From Bacteroidales bacterium (GTDB taxonomy: Bacteria > Bacteroidota > Bacteroidia > Bacteroidales > UBA932), in the NCBI GenBank assembly GCA_017617475.1, contig JAFZWC010000081.1, positions 1 through 13,393 on the forward strand: a stretch of DNA of 13,393 nucleotides, written 5' to 3'. The notes below the pieces were generated by a model. It was not told where the DNA came from. It saw only the letters and a program-made list of their open reading frames with translations, and did not search any database. Below are positions 1-7,014 of the stretch, piece after piece. The translations under genes and the position numbers were made by a program. The stretch's first letter is position 1. Each line of letters starts with the position of its first letter.

Positions 1-1796
1 ATATTCTGGATGGCGCGGCCCTTGGAGGTGCGGTTGCCTTCCGGAATCTCGTATACCTTGAGCCAGTAGCACCGGCCCTTCTGCGTGAACAGAAGCATGG
101 TGCTGTGGGTGTTGGCGATATAGATGTGCTCGATGAAGTCTTCGTCACGGGTGGCGCTGCCCTTCATGCCCACGCCGCCGCGGTTCTGGGTGCGGAATTC
201 GGTGAGCGGGGTGCGCTTGATGTAACCCAGGTGGGAAATGGTGATTACCTGGTCTTCGTCGGCATAGAAGTCCTCGGGGTTGAATTCGTCGTCAGCCAGG
301 GTGATCTCTGTGCGGCGAGGGTCTCCGTAGCGGGCTTTGAGGTCCTGGGTTTCGGCCTTGACCACGTTGAACTGCTCTTCCACGGAGCCCAGGATCTGGA
401 GGCAACGCTCGATGAACTTCATGAGCTCGTCGTACTCGTTCTTGAGCTTCTCGCGGTCCAGACCGGTGAGCTGGCCCAGGGTGAGGGCGATGATGGCGGC
501 CGCCTGGGGCTCGGTGAAGCCGTAACGGGCCTGGAGCATTTCCTTGGCGTCATCGCGGTTCTTGGATTCGTAGCGGATGAGGTGGACAATCTCGTCGATG
601 AGGTCCATGGCCTTGAGCAGGCCTTCCAGGATGTGGGCGCGCTTCTGGGCCTTGTCCAGCTCGAACTTGGTGCGGCGTACCACAACCTCATGACGGAATT
701 CCACGAACTGGCCGATGATCTCCTTGAGGCTGAGGGTGCGGGGACGTCCCTTCACCAGGGCCACGTTGTTGAAGGAGAAGCTGCTCTGCAGGGGGCTGTA
801 CTTGAACAGCATGTTAAGGACAACGCCGGAATTGGTGCCCTGCTTGAGGCGGATGATCACGCGGGTTTCGCCGCGGGAGCTCTCATCGTTGATATAGGAG
901 ATGCCTTCTATTTTCTTGTCGTCGGCAAGCTGGGCTATCTTTTCAATCATTTCCCGCTTGTTCACCATGTACGGGATTTCGGTGACGACGATGGTCTCAC
1001 GGCCCTTGTCGTCCACCTCGATCTCTGTCTTGGAGCGGATGACCACGCGGCCGCGGCCGGTCTCGTAGGCTTCCTTGATGCCGGCTTTGCCCATGACAAT
1101 GCCGCCGGTGGGGAAATCCGGACCCTTGATGTACTGCATGAGCTCGTCGGTGGTGATTTCCGGGTTGTCGATATAGGCGCAGATGGCGTCGCAGCACTCT
1201 CCCAGGTTGTGGGGAGCCATGTTGGTGGCCATACCTACGGCAATACCGGATGCGCCGTTGAGCAGCAGCAGCGGGGCCTTGGTGGGCAGCACGGTGGGCT
1301 CTTCGATGGTGTCGTCAAAGTTGAGCGTCATGTCCACGGTATCCTTGTCCATGTCGCCCAGGACGTCTTCGGCCATTCTCTGGAGCTTGGCCTCGGTGTA
1401 ACGCATGGCGGCCGGGGAATCGCCGTCTACGGAGCCGAAGTTGCCCTGGCCCTTCACCATGGGATAGCGCTGGTTCCATTCCTGGCCCAGGCGCACCATG
1501 GCGTCGTATACGCTGGCGTCGCCGTGCGGGTGGAACTTACCCATGACCTCACCCACGATACGGGCGCTCTTCTTGGTCTGGCTGGAATAGCTGAGGCCCA
1601 TGTTGTCCATGCCGAAGAGGACGCGGCGCTGGACGGGTTTGAGACCGTCACGGGCGTCCGGAAGGGCACGGGACACAATCACCGACATGGAATAGTCGAT
1701 GTAGGCCGTACGCATTTCGTGGTCTATTTCTACCGGCTCGATATACCCGGTTTCCTGGGGCTCCTCGAGCACGTTCTTTTCTTCGTTGTTATCCAT
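1..1796 (-). CDS. gyrA: DNA gyrase subunit A (C-terminal part lies outside the window)
   Basis: This is the breakage-reunion subunit of DNA gyrase, which together with GyrB introduces negative supercoils using ATP. About 598 codons are visible; the family is usually 820-880 residues, so most of the C-terminal beta-pinwheel is cut off by the left edge. The start is the ATG at 1796-1794, giving an N-terminus [12 protein letters not shown] that leads into the conserved core ([14 protein letters not shown] near residues 50-63). The catalytic tyrosine is Y133 in AAMRYTE (codon 1400-1398). A GyrA-box-like QNRGGVG lies near residue 537, which favours GyrA over ParC. The quinolone-determining region reads [10 protein letters not shown], with alanine (A94) where E. 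coli has Ser83, and Asp98 retained at the Asp87 position. A Bacteroidetes-type -7 element lies just upstream. The identity is certain from the sequence; any drug phenotype is inference. Confidence 0.97.
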   Translation of the reverse strand, partial: MDNNEEKNVLEEPQETGYIEPVEIDHEMRTAYIDYSMSVIVSRALPDARDGLKPVQRRVLFGMDNMGLSYSSQTKKSARIVGEVMGKFHPHGDASVYDAMVRLGQEWNQRYPMVKGQGNFGSVDGDSPAAMRYTEAKLQRMAEDVLGDMDKDTVDMTLNFDDTIEEPTVLPTKAPLLLLNGASGIAVGMATNMAPHNLGECCDAICAYIDNPEITTDELMQYIKGPDFPTGGIVMGKAGIKEAYETGRGRVVIRSKTEIEVDDKGRETIVVTEIPYMVNKREMIEKIAQLADDKKIEGISYINDESSRGETRVIIRLKQGTNSGVVLNMLFKYSPLQSSFSFNNVALVKGRPRTLSLKEIIGQFVEFRHEVVVRRTKFELDKAQKRAHILEGLLKAMDLIDEIVHLIRYESKNRDDAKEMLQARYGFTEPQAAAIIALTLGQLTGLDREKLKNEYDELMKFIERCLQILGSVEEQFNVVKAETQDLKARYGDPRRTEITLADDEFNPEDFYADEDQVITISHLGYIKRTPLTEFRTQNRGGVGMKGSATRDEDFIEHIYIANTHSTMLLFTQKGRCYWLKVYEIPEGNRTSKGRAIQN

Positions 1797-1822
1797 TCTT
1801 TTTCACAGTTCCTTAAAACATA

Positions 1823-1830
1823 CAAAGGTA
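1823..1830 (-). promoter_or_regulatory. Bacteroidetes-type -7 element of gyrA
   Basis: On the minus strand these bases read TACCTTTG, matching the TAnnTTTG element used by the Bacteroidetes primary sigma factor. It lies 26 bp upstream of the gyrA ATG, implying a leader of roughly 20 nt. The expected -33 position holds only a T-run (about 1848-1854), not a clear TTTG. Confidence 0.6.
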
Positions 1831-1863
1831 AAGATTTTTTATGGAATAAAAAAATGAAAAATT

Positions 1864-1898
1864 CGCCAGCTTGTGCAGTGATTTGGCGCAAGCTGGCG
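1864..1898. repeat. 35-bp inverted repeat between gyrA and the small ORF
   Basis: The arms CGCCAGCTTGTGC (1864-1876) and GCGCAAGCTGGCG (1886-1898) pair over 13 positions, 12 as Watson-Crick pairs and one as a T-G mismatch, around a 9-base spacer. The right arm ends one base before the TAACTTTG -7 element of the small ORF. The repeat therefore lies in DNA upstream of the probable transcription start, which fits an operator better than an RNA hairpin or terminator. The binding protein is unknown. Confidence 0.7.
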
Positions 1899-1899
1899 G

Positions 1900-1907
1900 T
1901 AACTTTG
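1900..1907 (+). promoter_or_regulatory. -7 element for the 41-aa ORF
   Basis: TAACTTTG followed by CAGC matches the Bacteroidetes TAnnTTTG consensus. It lies 25 bp upstream of the ATG at 1933. No well-spaced -33 TTTG is present: the one at 1882-1885 leaves a spacer of only 14 bp. This is compatible with a promoter that needs an activator or is controlled through the adjacent palindrome. Confidence 0.55.
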
Positions 1908-1932
1908 CAGCAGAAATAAAAACGAAGCCGTT

Positions 1933-2058
1933 ATGAGAAACACAGACTACAACACGGACATCCTCGGAAACATGATTTCCTCCGACACTTCCTTCAAGGC
2001 CCTCCAGGATATGATCAAAGATCTTGATCTGGAGATGGAGGATGCGTTGGCGCTTTAG
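1933..2058 (+). CDS. Small acidic protein, 41 aa, unknown function
   Basis: An ATG-TAG frame encodes 41 residues beginning MRNTDYNTDILGNM and ending [10 protein letters not shown] do not recognise a family. The peptide is acidic (nine Asp/Glu against three Arg/Lys), has no signal peptide or membrane segment, and its second half looks amphipathic-helical with a hydrophobic C-terminus. Support for a real gene comes from position: a Bacteroidetes -7 element 25 bp upstream, a palindrome just before that element, and a stop codon (2056-2058) that overlaps the convergent clpC stop (2055-2057). It fills the only space between gyrA and clpC. No strong Shine-Dalgarno is visible, but an A-rich leader (1914-1923) is, which is common in this phylum. 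It could still be chance, since it is short and no homologue is recalled. Confidence 0.5.
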   Translation: MRNTDYNTDILGNMISSDTSFKALQDMIKDLDLEMEDALAL

Positions 2059-4367
2059 TCAGCTTTCAGCTCCACCACGGTGGATTCCTTGTCCGGGGAG
2101 AGACCCACGCGAAGGGTGCGCGGGGCGGCATCGGCCTTCTTTTTGGAGGCCAGGATGCGGTCGCTGATGATGAACTCGGACACCGGGTCTTCCACATAGC
2201 GCATCACGGCGCGCTTAAGCGGGCGGGCACCGTAGGCGGGATCGTAGCCGGCATCGGCCACCAGCCTCTTGGCGGCAGGGGTGATGGTGAGCTTGTAACC
2301 GGCTTCCAGGGCCCTCTCCCGCAGATCCTTGAGCTCAATGTCAATGATTTCCTCCAGGGTTTCCCGGCTCAGGGAATTGAAGTAAACCTGCTCGTCCACG
2401 CGATTGATAAACTCCGGCGGGAAGGCCTTGCGAACAGCCTTTTCCACTACGCTCCGGCGGTCCACCTCCACTTTTTTGCCCGCCGTGGCAAAACCGATTC
2501 CGCTGCCGTAGTCCTGCACTTCCCGGCTTCCCACGTTGGAGGTCATGATTACAATGGTATTCTTGAAGTCCACCGTACGGCCATTGCTGTCTGTGAGCCG
2601 GCCCTCGTCCATCACCTGCAACAGCAGGTTGAAGATGTCCGGGTGGGCTTTTTCAATCTCGTCCAGCAGTACCACCGCATAGGGTTTCCGGCGCACCCGC
2701 TCGCTAAGCTGGCCGCCTTCTTCATAGCCCACATATCCAGGAGGCGCGCCAATGAGGCGGGACACGCTGAACTTCTCCATGTACTCGCTCATATCTATGC
2801 GAATGAGGTTTTCCTCGCTGTCAAACAGATATTCGGCCAGGGAACGTGCCAGCTGGGTCTTGCCCACGCCGGTGGGGCCGAAGAAGAGGAAGGTGCCGAT
2901 GGGGCGGTTGGGGTCCTTGAGGCCCGCCCGGTTACGCTGGATGGCGCGCACCACCGTCTCGATGGCCTCGTCCTGGCCGATGATGCGGCCCTTGAGCCGG
3001 GTGCGCATCTTCACTATACGGTTGCCCTCGCTCTCGGCCACCTTGTTCACGGGGATGCCCGTCATCTTGGAAACCACCGTGGCAATGTCTTCGGCCGACA
3101 CCTCATTATTCTTTTTGCCTGTGGAAAGGCGCACCATGGAGCCGGCCTCGTCAAAGGCGTCGATGGCCTTGTCGGGCAGGGACTTGTCCGTGATATAGCG
3201 GTCCGTGAGCCTTACGGCGGCCTCCACGGCCTCGTCGGAATACTTGAGCCCATGGAATTCTTCATACTTGGGCCGGAGCTGGCGCAGGATCTCGATGGAT
3301 TGCTGCACACCCGTGGGTTCTACCACAATCTTCTGGAACCGGCGGTCCAGGGCGCCGTCCTTCTCTACAATCTTGGTGAATTCGTCCAGGGTGGTGGCGC
3401 CTATGCACTGGAATTCTCCGCGGGCCAGGGCCGGTTTGAGCATGTTGGCGGCATCCAGGCTGCCGGATGCGCCGCCCGCACCCACAATGGTGTGGAATTC
3501 GTCTATGAACAGAATGAGGTCCGGATTCTCGCTGGCCTCCTTGATAATGGTCTTGAGGCGCTTCTCAAAATCTCCCCTGTACTTGGTACCCGCCACCACG
3601 GACGCAATGTCCAGCGACAGGATACGTTTCTTGGCCAGGGCGGCCGACATGTCGCCATGGGCAATCTTTTGCGCTATGCCCTCCACTATGGCCGATTTGC
3701 CCACGCCGGGCTCGCCTATTAGCATGGGATTGTTCTTCTTGCGCCGGCCCAGGATCTCGATGACGCGGGAAATCTCGCTGTCGCGGCCTACCACAGGATC
3801 CAGTTTACCCTCACGGGCGGCGAGGGTGAGGTCGTAGGCGAACTCCTCAATGTCCAGTTTCTTCTCTTCCTTTTCCTCGTCGGGACCCTGGGTGGGCTGT
3901 TCTTCCCGGGGCTCCTGCTTGGGGCGCAGCAAGCCTTCGTCTTCCATGAAGGCCAGGAGTCGGCCGTAATCGATACCGTGGTTGCGCAGATACACCTGGC
4001 CGTAGCTTTCCGTGGTGCGGCAGAGGGCCAGCAGCAGATGCTGCGGCTGCGCCAGGGGACTCTTCAGACGGGAGGCCTCCATGACGGTGATGCTGAGCAC
4101 ATTCTGGGACTGCCGGGAGAAGGCGATATGGTCCAGCTGCTCGTAAGGAAGGGTTTCGCCGGTGACGATACGCTGGTCGATGAACAGCTTCAGGTCGGCC
4201 GGTTCCACTCCCAGGCTCTGCAGGGTGCGGAAGGCAGCGTTCTCCTCCTGACGGATGATTCCCAGGAAAAGATGGTCCGGGCCAATGCCGTAACTGCCTG
4301 TGCGCATGGCCTCTTCGCGAGCGTATTTGATAACGAGGTTAAGGTCCTCAGAAACTTGTAATTGCAT
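2055..4367 (-). CDS. clpC: ClpC-type AAA+ unfoldase, ATPase subunit of Clp protease, lacking the M-domain
   Basis: A cytosolic Hsp100 unfoldase of 770 aa that feeds proteins to ClpP. The N-terminal Clp_N repeats span about residues 1-145 (GPDHLFLG near 29-36), followed by an acidic linker (151-170). AAA+ module 1 has Walker A GEPGVGKS (218-225), pore loop KYRG (262-265), Walker B LILFIDE (284-290) and the DRRF arginine-finger region (341-344). Module 2 has Walker A GPTGVGKT (497-504), pore loop GYVG (544-547), VVLLDE (565-570) and INRVDE (654-659). The ClpP-docking loop IGF is present at 624-626. Between DEAGS (406-410) and the [10 protein letters not shown] segment (431-440) only about 20 residues occur, so the coiled-coil M/UVR domain usual in ClpC is missing, which explains the length of 770 rather than about 840. 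ClpA is an alternative label by architecture; the N-terminus reads as ClpC. No clear promoter was recognised upstream. Confidence 0.92.
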   Translation of the reverse strand: MQLQVSEDLNLVIKYAREEAMRTGSYGIGPDHLFLGIIRQEENAAFRTLQSLGVEPADLKLFIDQRIVTGETLPYEQLDHIAFSRQSQNVLSITVMEASRLKSPLAQPQHLLLALCRTTESYGQVYLRNHGIDYGRLLAFMEDEGLLRPKQEPREEQPTQGPDEEKEEKKLDIEEFAYDLTLAAREGKLDPVVGRDSEISRVIEILGRRKKNNPMLIGEPGVGKSAIVEGIAQKIAHGDMSAALAKKRILSLDIASVVAGTKYRGDFEKRLKTIIKEASENPDLILFIDEFHTIVGAGGASGSLDAANMLKPALARGEFQCIGATTLDEFTKIVEKDGALDRRFQKIVVEPTGVQQSIEILRQLRPKYEEFHGLKYSDEAVEAAVRLTDRYITDKSLPDKAIDAFDEAGSMVRLSTGKKNNEVSAEDIATVVSKMTGIPVNKVAESEGNRIVKMRTRLKGRIIGQDEAIETVVRAIQRNRAGLKDPNRPIGTFLFFGPTGVGKTQLARSLAEYLFDSEENLIRIDMSEYMEKFSVSRLIGAPPGYVGYEEGGQLSERVRRKPYAVVLLDEIEKAHPDIFNLLLQVMDEGRLTDSNGRTVDFKNTIVIMTSNVGSREVQDYGSGIGFATAGKKVEVDRRSVVEKAVRKAFPPEFINRVDEQVYFNSLSRETLEEIIDIELKDLRERALEAGYKLTITPAAKRLVADAGYDPAYGARPLKRAVMRYVEDPVSEFIISDRILASKKKADAAPRTLRVGLSPDKESTVVELKAD

Positions 4368-4406
4368 AGAAAAAAATGTCTGGGCGCATTAAAACAACAA
4401 TCAAGC

Positions 4407-4421
4407 CAGTTTGCCAAACTG
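4407..4421. promoter_or_regulatory. CAGTTTG palindrome in the clpC/LolA-like divergent gap
   Basis: CAGTTTG and CAAACTG are separated by a single C, forming a perfect 7-1-7 dyad. The left half contains the TTTG (4410-4413) that acts as the -33 element of the rightward promoter, so a bound protein would block that promoter. It sits about 40 bp upstream of the clpC ATG and could also influence clpC. An operator role is inference. Confidence 0.45.
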
Positions 4422-4441
4422 ACAAAATGTCCTTAATTTTG
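4410..4441 (+). promoter_or_regulatory. Promoter of the LolA-like gene
   Basis: TTTG at 4410-4413 and TAATTTTG at 4434-4441 are separated by 20 bp, matching the Bacteroidetes -33/-7 arrangement. Initiation would fall near 4447, giving a leader of about 20 nt before the ATG at 4470. Confidence 0.7.
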
Positions 4442-4469
4442 CACGGTATTTGTGGATGTGTGTCACGTT

Positions 4470-4991
4470 ATGAAAAGAATTATCGTTATGGTAGCGCTGC
4501 TGGCGGTGGCTTTCGCCGCAGGCGCACAGGATTTTGAAGCGACTTTCAAACAGGCCAAGACCCTGAAGATTTCCGGCAAAGTAATCAAGAGCGAGGGGGA
4601 AATCACCTACACCGCTCCGGACCAGCTGGCCATGCTCTATACCAACCCCGAAGGAGATTACTTCATCATTGACGGCCCCCAGGTGCGCATGGACCTGCGC
4701 GGCGTGGCCCTGGACGTGAACTCCACCGGCAACAAGCTGGTGCAGGGGCAGCGCAACGCCATCCTCTACTCCGTGGCCGGCAAATACGAAGACATTGCCA
4801 AGGAGATGGATGCTGACTGCACGGTGACCGCTGGAAAGAATGGTGGAAAGCATGTGGTTCTGAAAATGCGTAAAGCTATACCTAAGGGTTATACCGGAAT
4901 GGAACTGGACTACAACAAGCAGGGAAAGCTCACCCGCATGGTCCTGGAAGAAGTCGGCGGCATTTCTACCGAATACATCATCAATTACTAG
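4470..4991 (+). CDS. LolA-like periplasmic outer-membrane lipoprotein carrier
   Basis: A 173-aa exported protein of the LolA superfamily, members of which shuttle lipoproteins across the periplasm. A signal peptide is clear: MKR, a hydrophobic stretch (residues 4-16), then an AGA-Q-like cleavage site near residue 19-20. The mature part starts with a helix (FEATFKQAK) and continues with the fold's typical pattern of alternating beta strands (LKISGKVIKSEGEITYTAP, then LAMLYTNPEGDYFIIDG at residues 53-69), as in proteins binding acyl chains in a half-barrel. I chose the ATG at 4470; the GTG at 4452 in the same frame would add six residues ahead of the signal peptide and sits almost at the predicted transcription start. 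The stop codon directly abuts the stop of the convergent regulator gene. The family assignment rests on pattern, so the exact cargo is unknown. Confidence 0.72.
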   Translation: MKRIIVMVALLAVAFAAGAQDFEATFKQAKTLKISGKVIKSEGEITYTAPDQLAMLYTNPEGDYFIIDGPQVRMDLRGVALDVNSTGNKLVQGQRNAILYSVAGKYEDIAKEMDADCTVTAGKNGGKHVVLKMRKAIPKGYTGMELDYNKQGKLTRMVLEEVGGISTEYIINY

Positions 4992-5459
4992 TTACAAGTA
5001 CAAAGCGTGAGTGTTCTTAATCTCGTCCATTACGAAGGATGAGAGAATGGAGCCTATGGCGTCAATGTTTCCCAAAACATTGATGATGAACTCGTTGTAG
5101 TACTTCATGTCCGGCGCCTGTATCTTGAGCAGGTAGTCGTATTCTCCCGAAATATTATAGCACTCCGCCACCTGGGGAACGTCCCGGATCACAGAAATGA
5201 AGTCCCGGGCCACGTTCCGCGTCATCTGCTTCAGTTTTACCGAGCAGAAGACCATGAAACCGCGGCCCAGTTTTTCCGCGTCCAGCACGGCGACGTACTG
5301 TTTGATGAAGCCCGCCTTCTCCAGCCGCTTCATCCGTTCGAACACGGGGGTAGTGGACAGGTTTACCCGCGCCGCCAGCTCCTTGGTGGTGAGCCGGGCG
5401 TTTTCCTGCAGGGCACGCAGGATTTGCAGGTCTGTGGCATCCAGGACGATGTCTGTCAT
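4992..5459 (-). CDS. Lrp/AsnC-family transcriptional regulator
   Basis: A 155-aa feast/famine regulator. Residues 1-60 hold the winged helix-turn-helix, with DATDLQILRALQENAR followed by the recognition region LAARVNLSTTPVFERMKRLEKAGFI. Residues about 65-150 form the RAM domain, which oligomerises and binds amino acids; the typical GEYDYLLKI segment is present near residues 104-112. It is full length for the family. It is divergent from the metY-metX-thrA operon across a 274-bp gap, so autoregulation and control of that operon in response to an amino acid such as methionine is a reasonable inference. The ligand cannot be read from the sequence. The ATG at 5459-5457 is the natural start, immediately before the conserved LDATD motif. 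Confidence 0.93.
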   Translation of the reverse strand: MTDIVLDATDLQILRALQENARLTTKELAARVNLSTTPVFERMKRLEKAGFIKQYVAVLDAEKLGRGFMVFCSVKLKQMTRNVARDFISVIRDVPQVAECYNISGEYDYLLKIQAPDMKYYNEFIINVLGNIDAIGSILSSFVMDEIKNTHALYL

Positions 5460-5526
5460 AAGAAGATTATTCTGTTTAAGCCCTGATTACCCGGGCTATT
5501 CATTACCTTTATTCCATTATCTTCTG

Positions 5527-5534
5527 CAAATTTA
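5527..5534 (-). promoter_or_regulatory. -7 element of the Lrp-type gene
   Basis: On the minus strand these bases read TAAATTTG, a match to TAnnTTTG, 67 bp upstream of the ATG. Initiation would be near 5520. No good -33 TTTG is found at the usual spacing. The element overlaps the left arm of the TTAGAAT inverted repeat. Confidence 0.5.
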
Positions 5535-5576
5535 GAATAATTTTCCAAATTCTAAAATAATATTGTAATAATTTTC
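5532..5576. promoter_or_regulatory. Candidate Lrp-family operator region
   Basis: This A+T-rich stretch holds an inverted repeat, TTAGAAT (5532-5538) and ATTCTAA (5549-5555), and a 10-bp direct repeat AATAATTTTC at 5536-5545 and 5567-5576. The direct copies are offset by 31 bp, about three helical turns, as expected for an oligomer binding one DNA face. The region overlaps the regulator's own -7 element and the -33 element of the metY promoter. Binding is inferred, not shown. Confidence 0.4.
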
Positions 5577-5593
5577 TACAAAGGGTATCTTTG
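5563..5593 (+). promoter_or_regulatory. Promoter of the metY-metX-thrA operon
   Basis: TTG at 5563-5565 and TATCTTTG at 5586-5593 are separated by 20 bp, a full match to the Bacteroidetes promoter pattern. Transcription would begin near 5600, leaving an untranslated leader of about 135 nt before the metY ATG at 5734. Confidence 0.75.
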
Positions 5594-5604
5594 CATTCAG
5601 AATA

Positions 5605-5655
5605 AGATACGCTCGGCCCTTCGGGCCTCGGTATGACAGAGGGGACGGCATGACA
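5605..5655 (+). repeat. Dispersed palindromic repeat copy in the metY leader
   Basis: AGATACGCTCG (5605-5615) and CTCGGTATGACAG (5627-5639) match, in inverse orientation, AGATACACTCG and CTCGGTATGACAG at the right end of the window (complement of 13342-13314), with a different middle. A further unit ending CGGCATGACA follows at 5646-5655. As RNA, 5607-5634 can fold into a hairpin with a GGCCC/GGGCC stem around TTC and an outer ATAC/GTAT pairing. This looks like a partial copy of a multicopy element that now forms the start of the transcript. Confidence 0.6.
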
Positions 5656-5656
5656 A

Positions 5657-5709
5657 GCCGAAGGAAATTGGTTTTTCGGGCACCGTCCCGAAAAATAATT
5701 TCCTTCGGC
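5657..5709 (+). promoter_or_regulatory. Long hairpin in the metY leader
   Basis: The outer stem GCCGAAGGAAATT (5657-5669) with 5697-5709 is perfect over 13 bp. The inner stem TTTTTCGGG (5672-5680) with 5687-5695 is perfect over 9 bp. They are separated by a 2x1 internal loop and closed by the hexaloop CACCGT. The structure ends 24 nt before the metY ATG. It lacks a following T-run, so it is not a standard terminator. GGGACGG at 5642-5648 is an exact complement of 5683-5689 and could compete with the loop and inner stem. It may control translation or RNA stability, or be another inserted palindrome. Confidence 0.65.
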
Positions 5710-5733
5710 CAAATAAAAGAAAGGACAAAAACT

Positions 5734-7014
5734 ATGGCAAAGATTGATACCCGCTGCGTGCACGCAGGCTACAAACCCGGCAAAGGCGAACCCCGGCAGA
5801 TTCCCATCATTCAGAGCACCACTTTCAAGTACGAAACCTCGGACCAGATGGGCAAACTGTTCGACCTGGAAGAATCCGGATACTTCTATACCCGTCTCCA
5901 GAACCCCACCTCGGACATAACCGCCGCCCAGATCAACGACCTGGAAGGCGGCGTGGGCGCCATCCTCACCTCTTCCGGCCAGGCGGCCAACCTCTTCGCC
6001 TGCCTTAACATAGCCAGCAGCGGAGACCACATTGTAGCGGCCAACAACATCTACGGCGGCACCTTCAACCTGCTGGGCGTGACGCTGGAAAAGATGGGCA
6101 TCGAGGTTACTTTCATCAAGGCCGATTCTTCTGACCAGGAGATTCAGGCTGCCATCCGGCCCAACACCAAGCTCATCTTCGGCGAGACCCTTTCCAACCC
6201 CGGCGTGGAAGTATTTGACATAGAGCGCTGGGCCAAAGTCGCCCACAAGAACGGCCTGCCGCTGGTGGTGGACAACACCTTCCCCACCCCCTACCTTTGC
6301 CGTCCTTTCGAATGGGGGGCCGACATCGTAACCCATTCCACCACCAAATATATTGACGGCCACGGCGTGAGCGTGGGCGGCGCCGTAGTGGACAGCGGCA
6401 ACTTCCCCTGGGACAAGTATTCCGAGCGCTTCCCCGGCCTTACCACCCCCGACGCTTCCTACCACGGACTCACCTATACCAAGAACTTCGGCAAGGCAGC
6501 CTATATTGTCAAGGCCACCACGCACCTGATGCGCGACCTGGGCAGCACCCAGAGCCCCCAGAACGCCTTCTACCTGCACCTGGGCCTCCAGACCCTGCAC
6601 CTGCGCATGAAGCGCCACAGCCAGAGTGCCCTCAAGGTGGCACAGTGGCTGGAGAAGCGCCCGGAAGTAGCCTGGGTACACTATCCCGGCCTGGAAAGCG
6701 ACCCTCACCACAGGCTGGCGCTAAAGTACCTTCCCGACGGCTGCAGCGGAGTCATGTGCCTGGGCCTCAAGGGCGGCCGCGCCTATGACAACCGGTTCCT
6801 GGATGCCCTGAAGCTGGTGACCATAGAGACACATGTGGCCGACTGCCATACCTGCGTGCTGCATCCCGCCTCCCATACGCACCGCCAACTGAGCGACGAG
6901 CAGCTGCGCGCCGCCGGCATTGCCCCTGACCTGATCCGCCTCAGTGTGGGCCTGGAAGATGCAGAAGACATCATTGCCGATCTGGAGCAGGCCCTTAATA
7001 CCGCCAACGCATGA
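5734..7014 (+). CDS. metY: O-acetylhomoserine sulfhydrylase (aminocarboxypropyltransferase), PLP-dependent
   Basis: A 426-aa Cys/Met-metabolism PLP enzyme that most likely forms homocysteine from O-acetylhomoserine and sulfide. The PLP lysine is K205 in THSTTKYIDGHG; D180 in LVVDNTF contacts the pyridine nitrogen, and SGQAA (81-85) binds the phosphate. The length (about 425 rather than the roughly 380-400 of cystathionine gamma-synthases), the long segment after the lysine (NFPWDKYSERFPG then PDASYHGLTY) and the FYTRLQNPT motif fit MetY better than MetB or methionine gamma-lyase. The neighbour metX, which makes its substrate, agrees. I chose the ATG at 5734, preceded by AAGGA 8 nt upstream, rather than the in-frame ATG at 5650, which would translate the leader hairpin. 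The stop overlaps the metX start as ATGA. Confidence 0.93.
   Translation: MAKIDTRCVHAGYKPGKGEPRQIPIIQSTTFKYETSDQMGKLFDLEESGYFYTRLQNPTSDITAAQINDLEGGVGAILTSSGQAANLFACLNIASSGDHIVAANNIYGGTFNLLGVTLEKMGIEVTFIKADSSDQEIQAAIRPNTKLIFGETLSNPGVEVFDIERWAKVAHKNGLPLVVDNTFPTPYLCRPFEWGADIVTHSTTKYIDGHGVSVGGAVVDSGNFPWDKYSERFPGLTTPDASYHGLTYTKNFGKAAYIVKATTHLMRDLGSTQSPQNAFYLHLGLQTLHLRMKRHSQSALKVAQWLEKRPEVAWVHYPGLESDPHHRLALKYLPDGCSGVMCLGLKGGRAYDNRFLDALKLVTIETHVADCHTCVLHPASHTHRQLSDEQLRAAGIAPDLIRLSVGLEDAEDIIADLEQALNTANA

Noticed and set aside
1..1796. ParC (topoisomerase IV subunit A) instead of GyrA
   Set aside because: A GyrA-box-like QNRGGVG and the flanking [13 protein letters not shown] context fit gyrase, and the N-terminal core matches GyrA better.
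105..1919. 604-codon plus-strand open frame opposite gyrA
   Set aside because: It is the antisense shadow of gyrA; its long His/Gly/Val/Leu-rich translation reflects G+C-rich codon bias and matches no family.
2643..3722. Long plus-strand open frames opposite clpC
   Set aside because: They are antisense to conserved AAA+ motifs and have no promoter or recognisable domain.
5657..5709. Intrinsic terminator or attenuator in the metY leader
   Set aside because: No T-run follows the stem on the plus strand, so classic termination is not supported.
5650..5733. Upstream in-frame ATG for metY
   Set aside because: The 28 extra residues come from the leader hairpin and are basic and unconserved in appearance; a Shine-Dalgarno-like AAGGA precedes the ATG at 5734.
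5594..5733. Known SAM riboswitch (SAM-I or SAM-II) in the metY leader
   Set aside because: The conserved core sequences I would expect are not seen; the leader is instead repeat-derived with simple hairpins.
5509..6711. 400-codon minus-strand frame opposite metY
   Set aside because: It is antisense to a clear PLP enzyme and runs through the regulator/metY promoter region.
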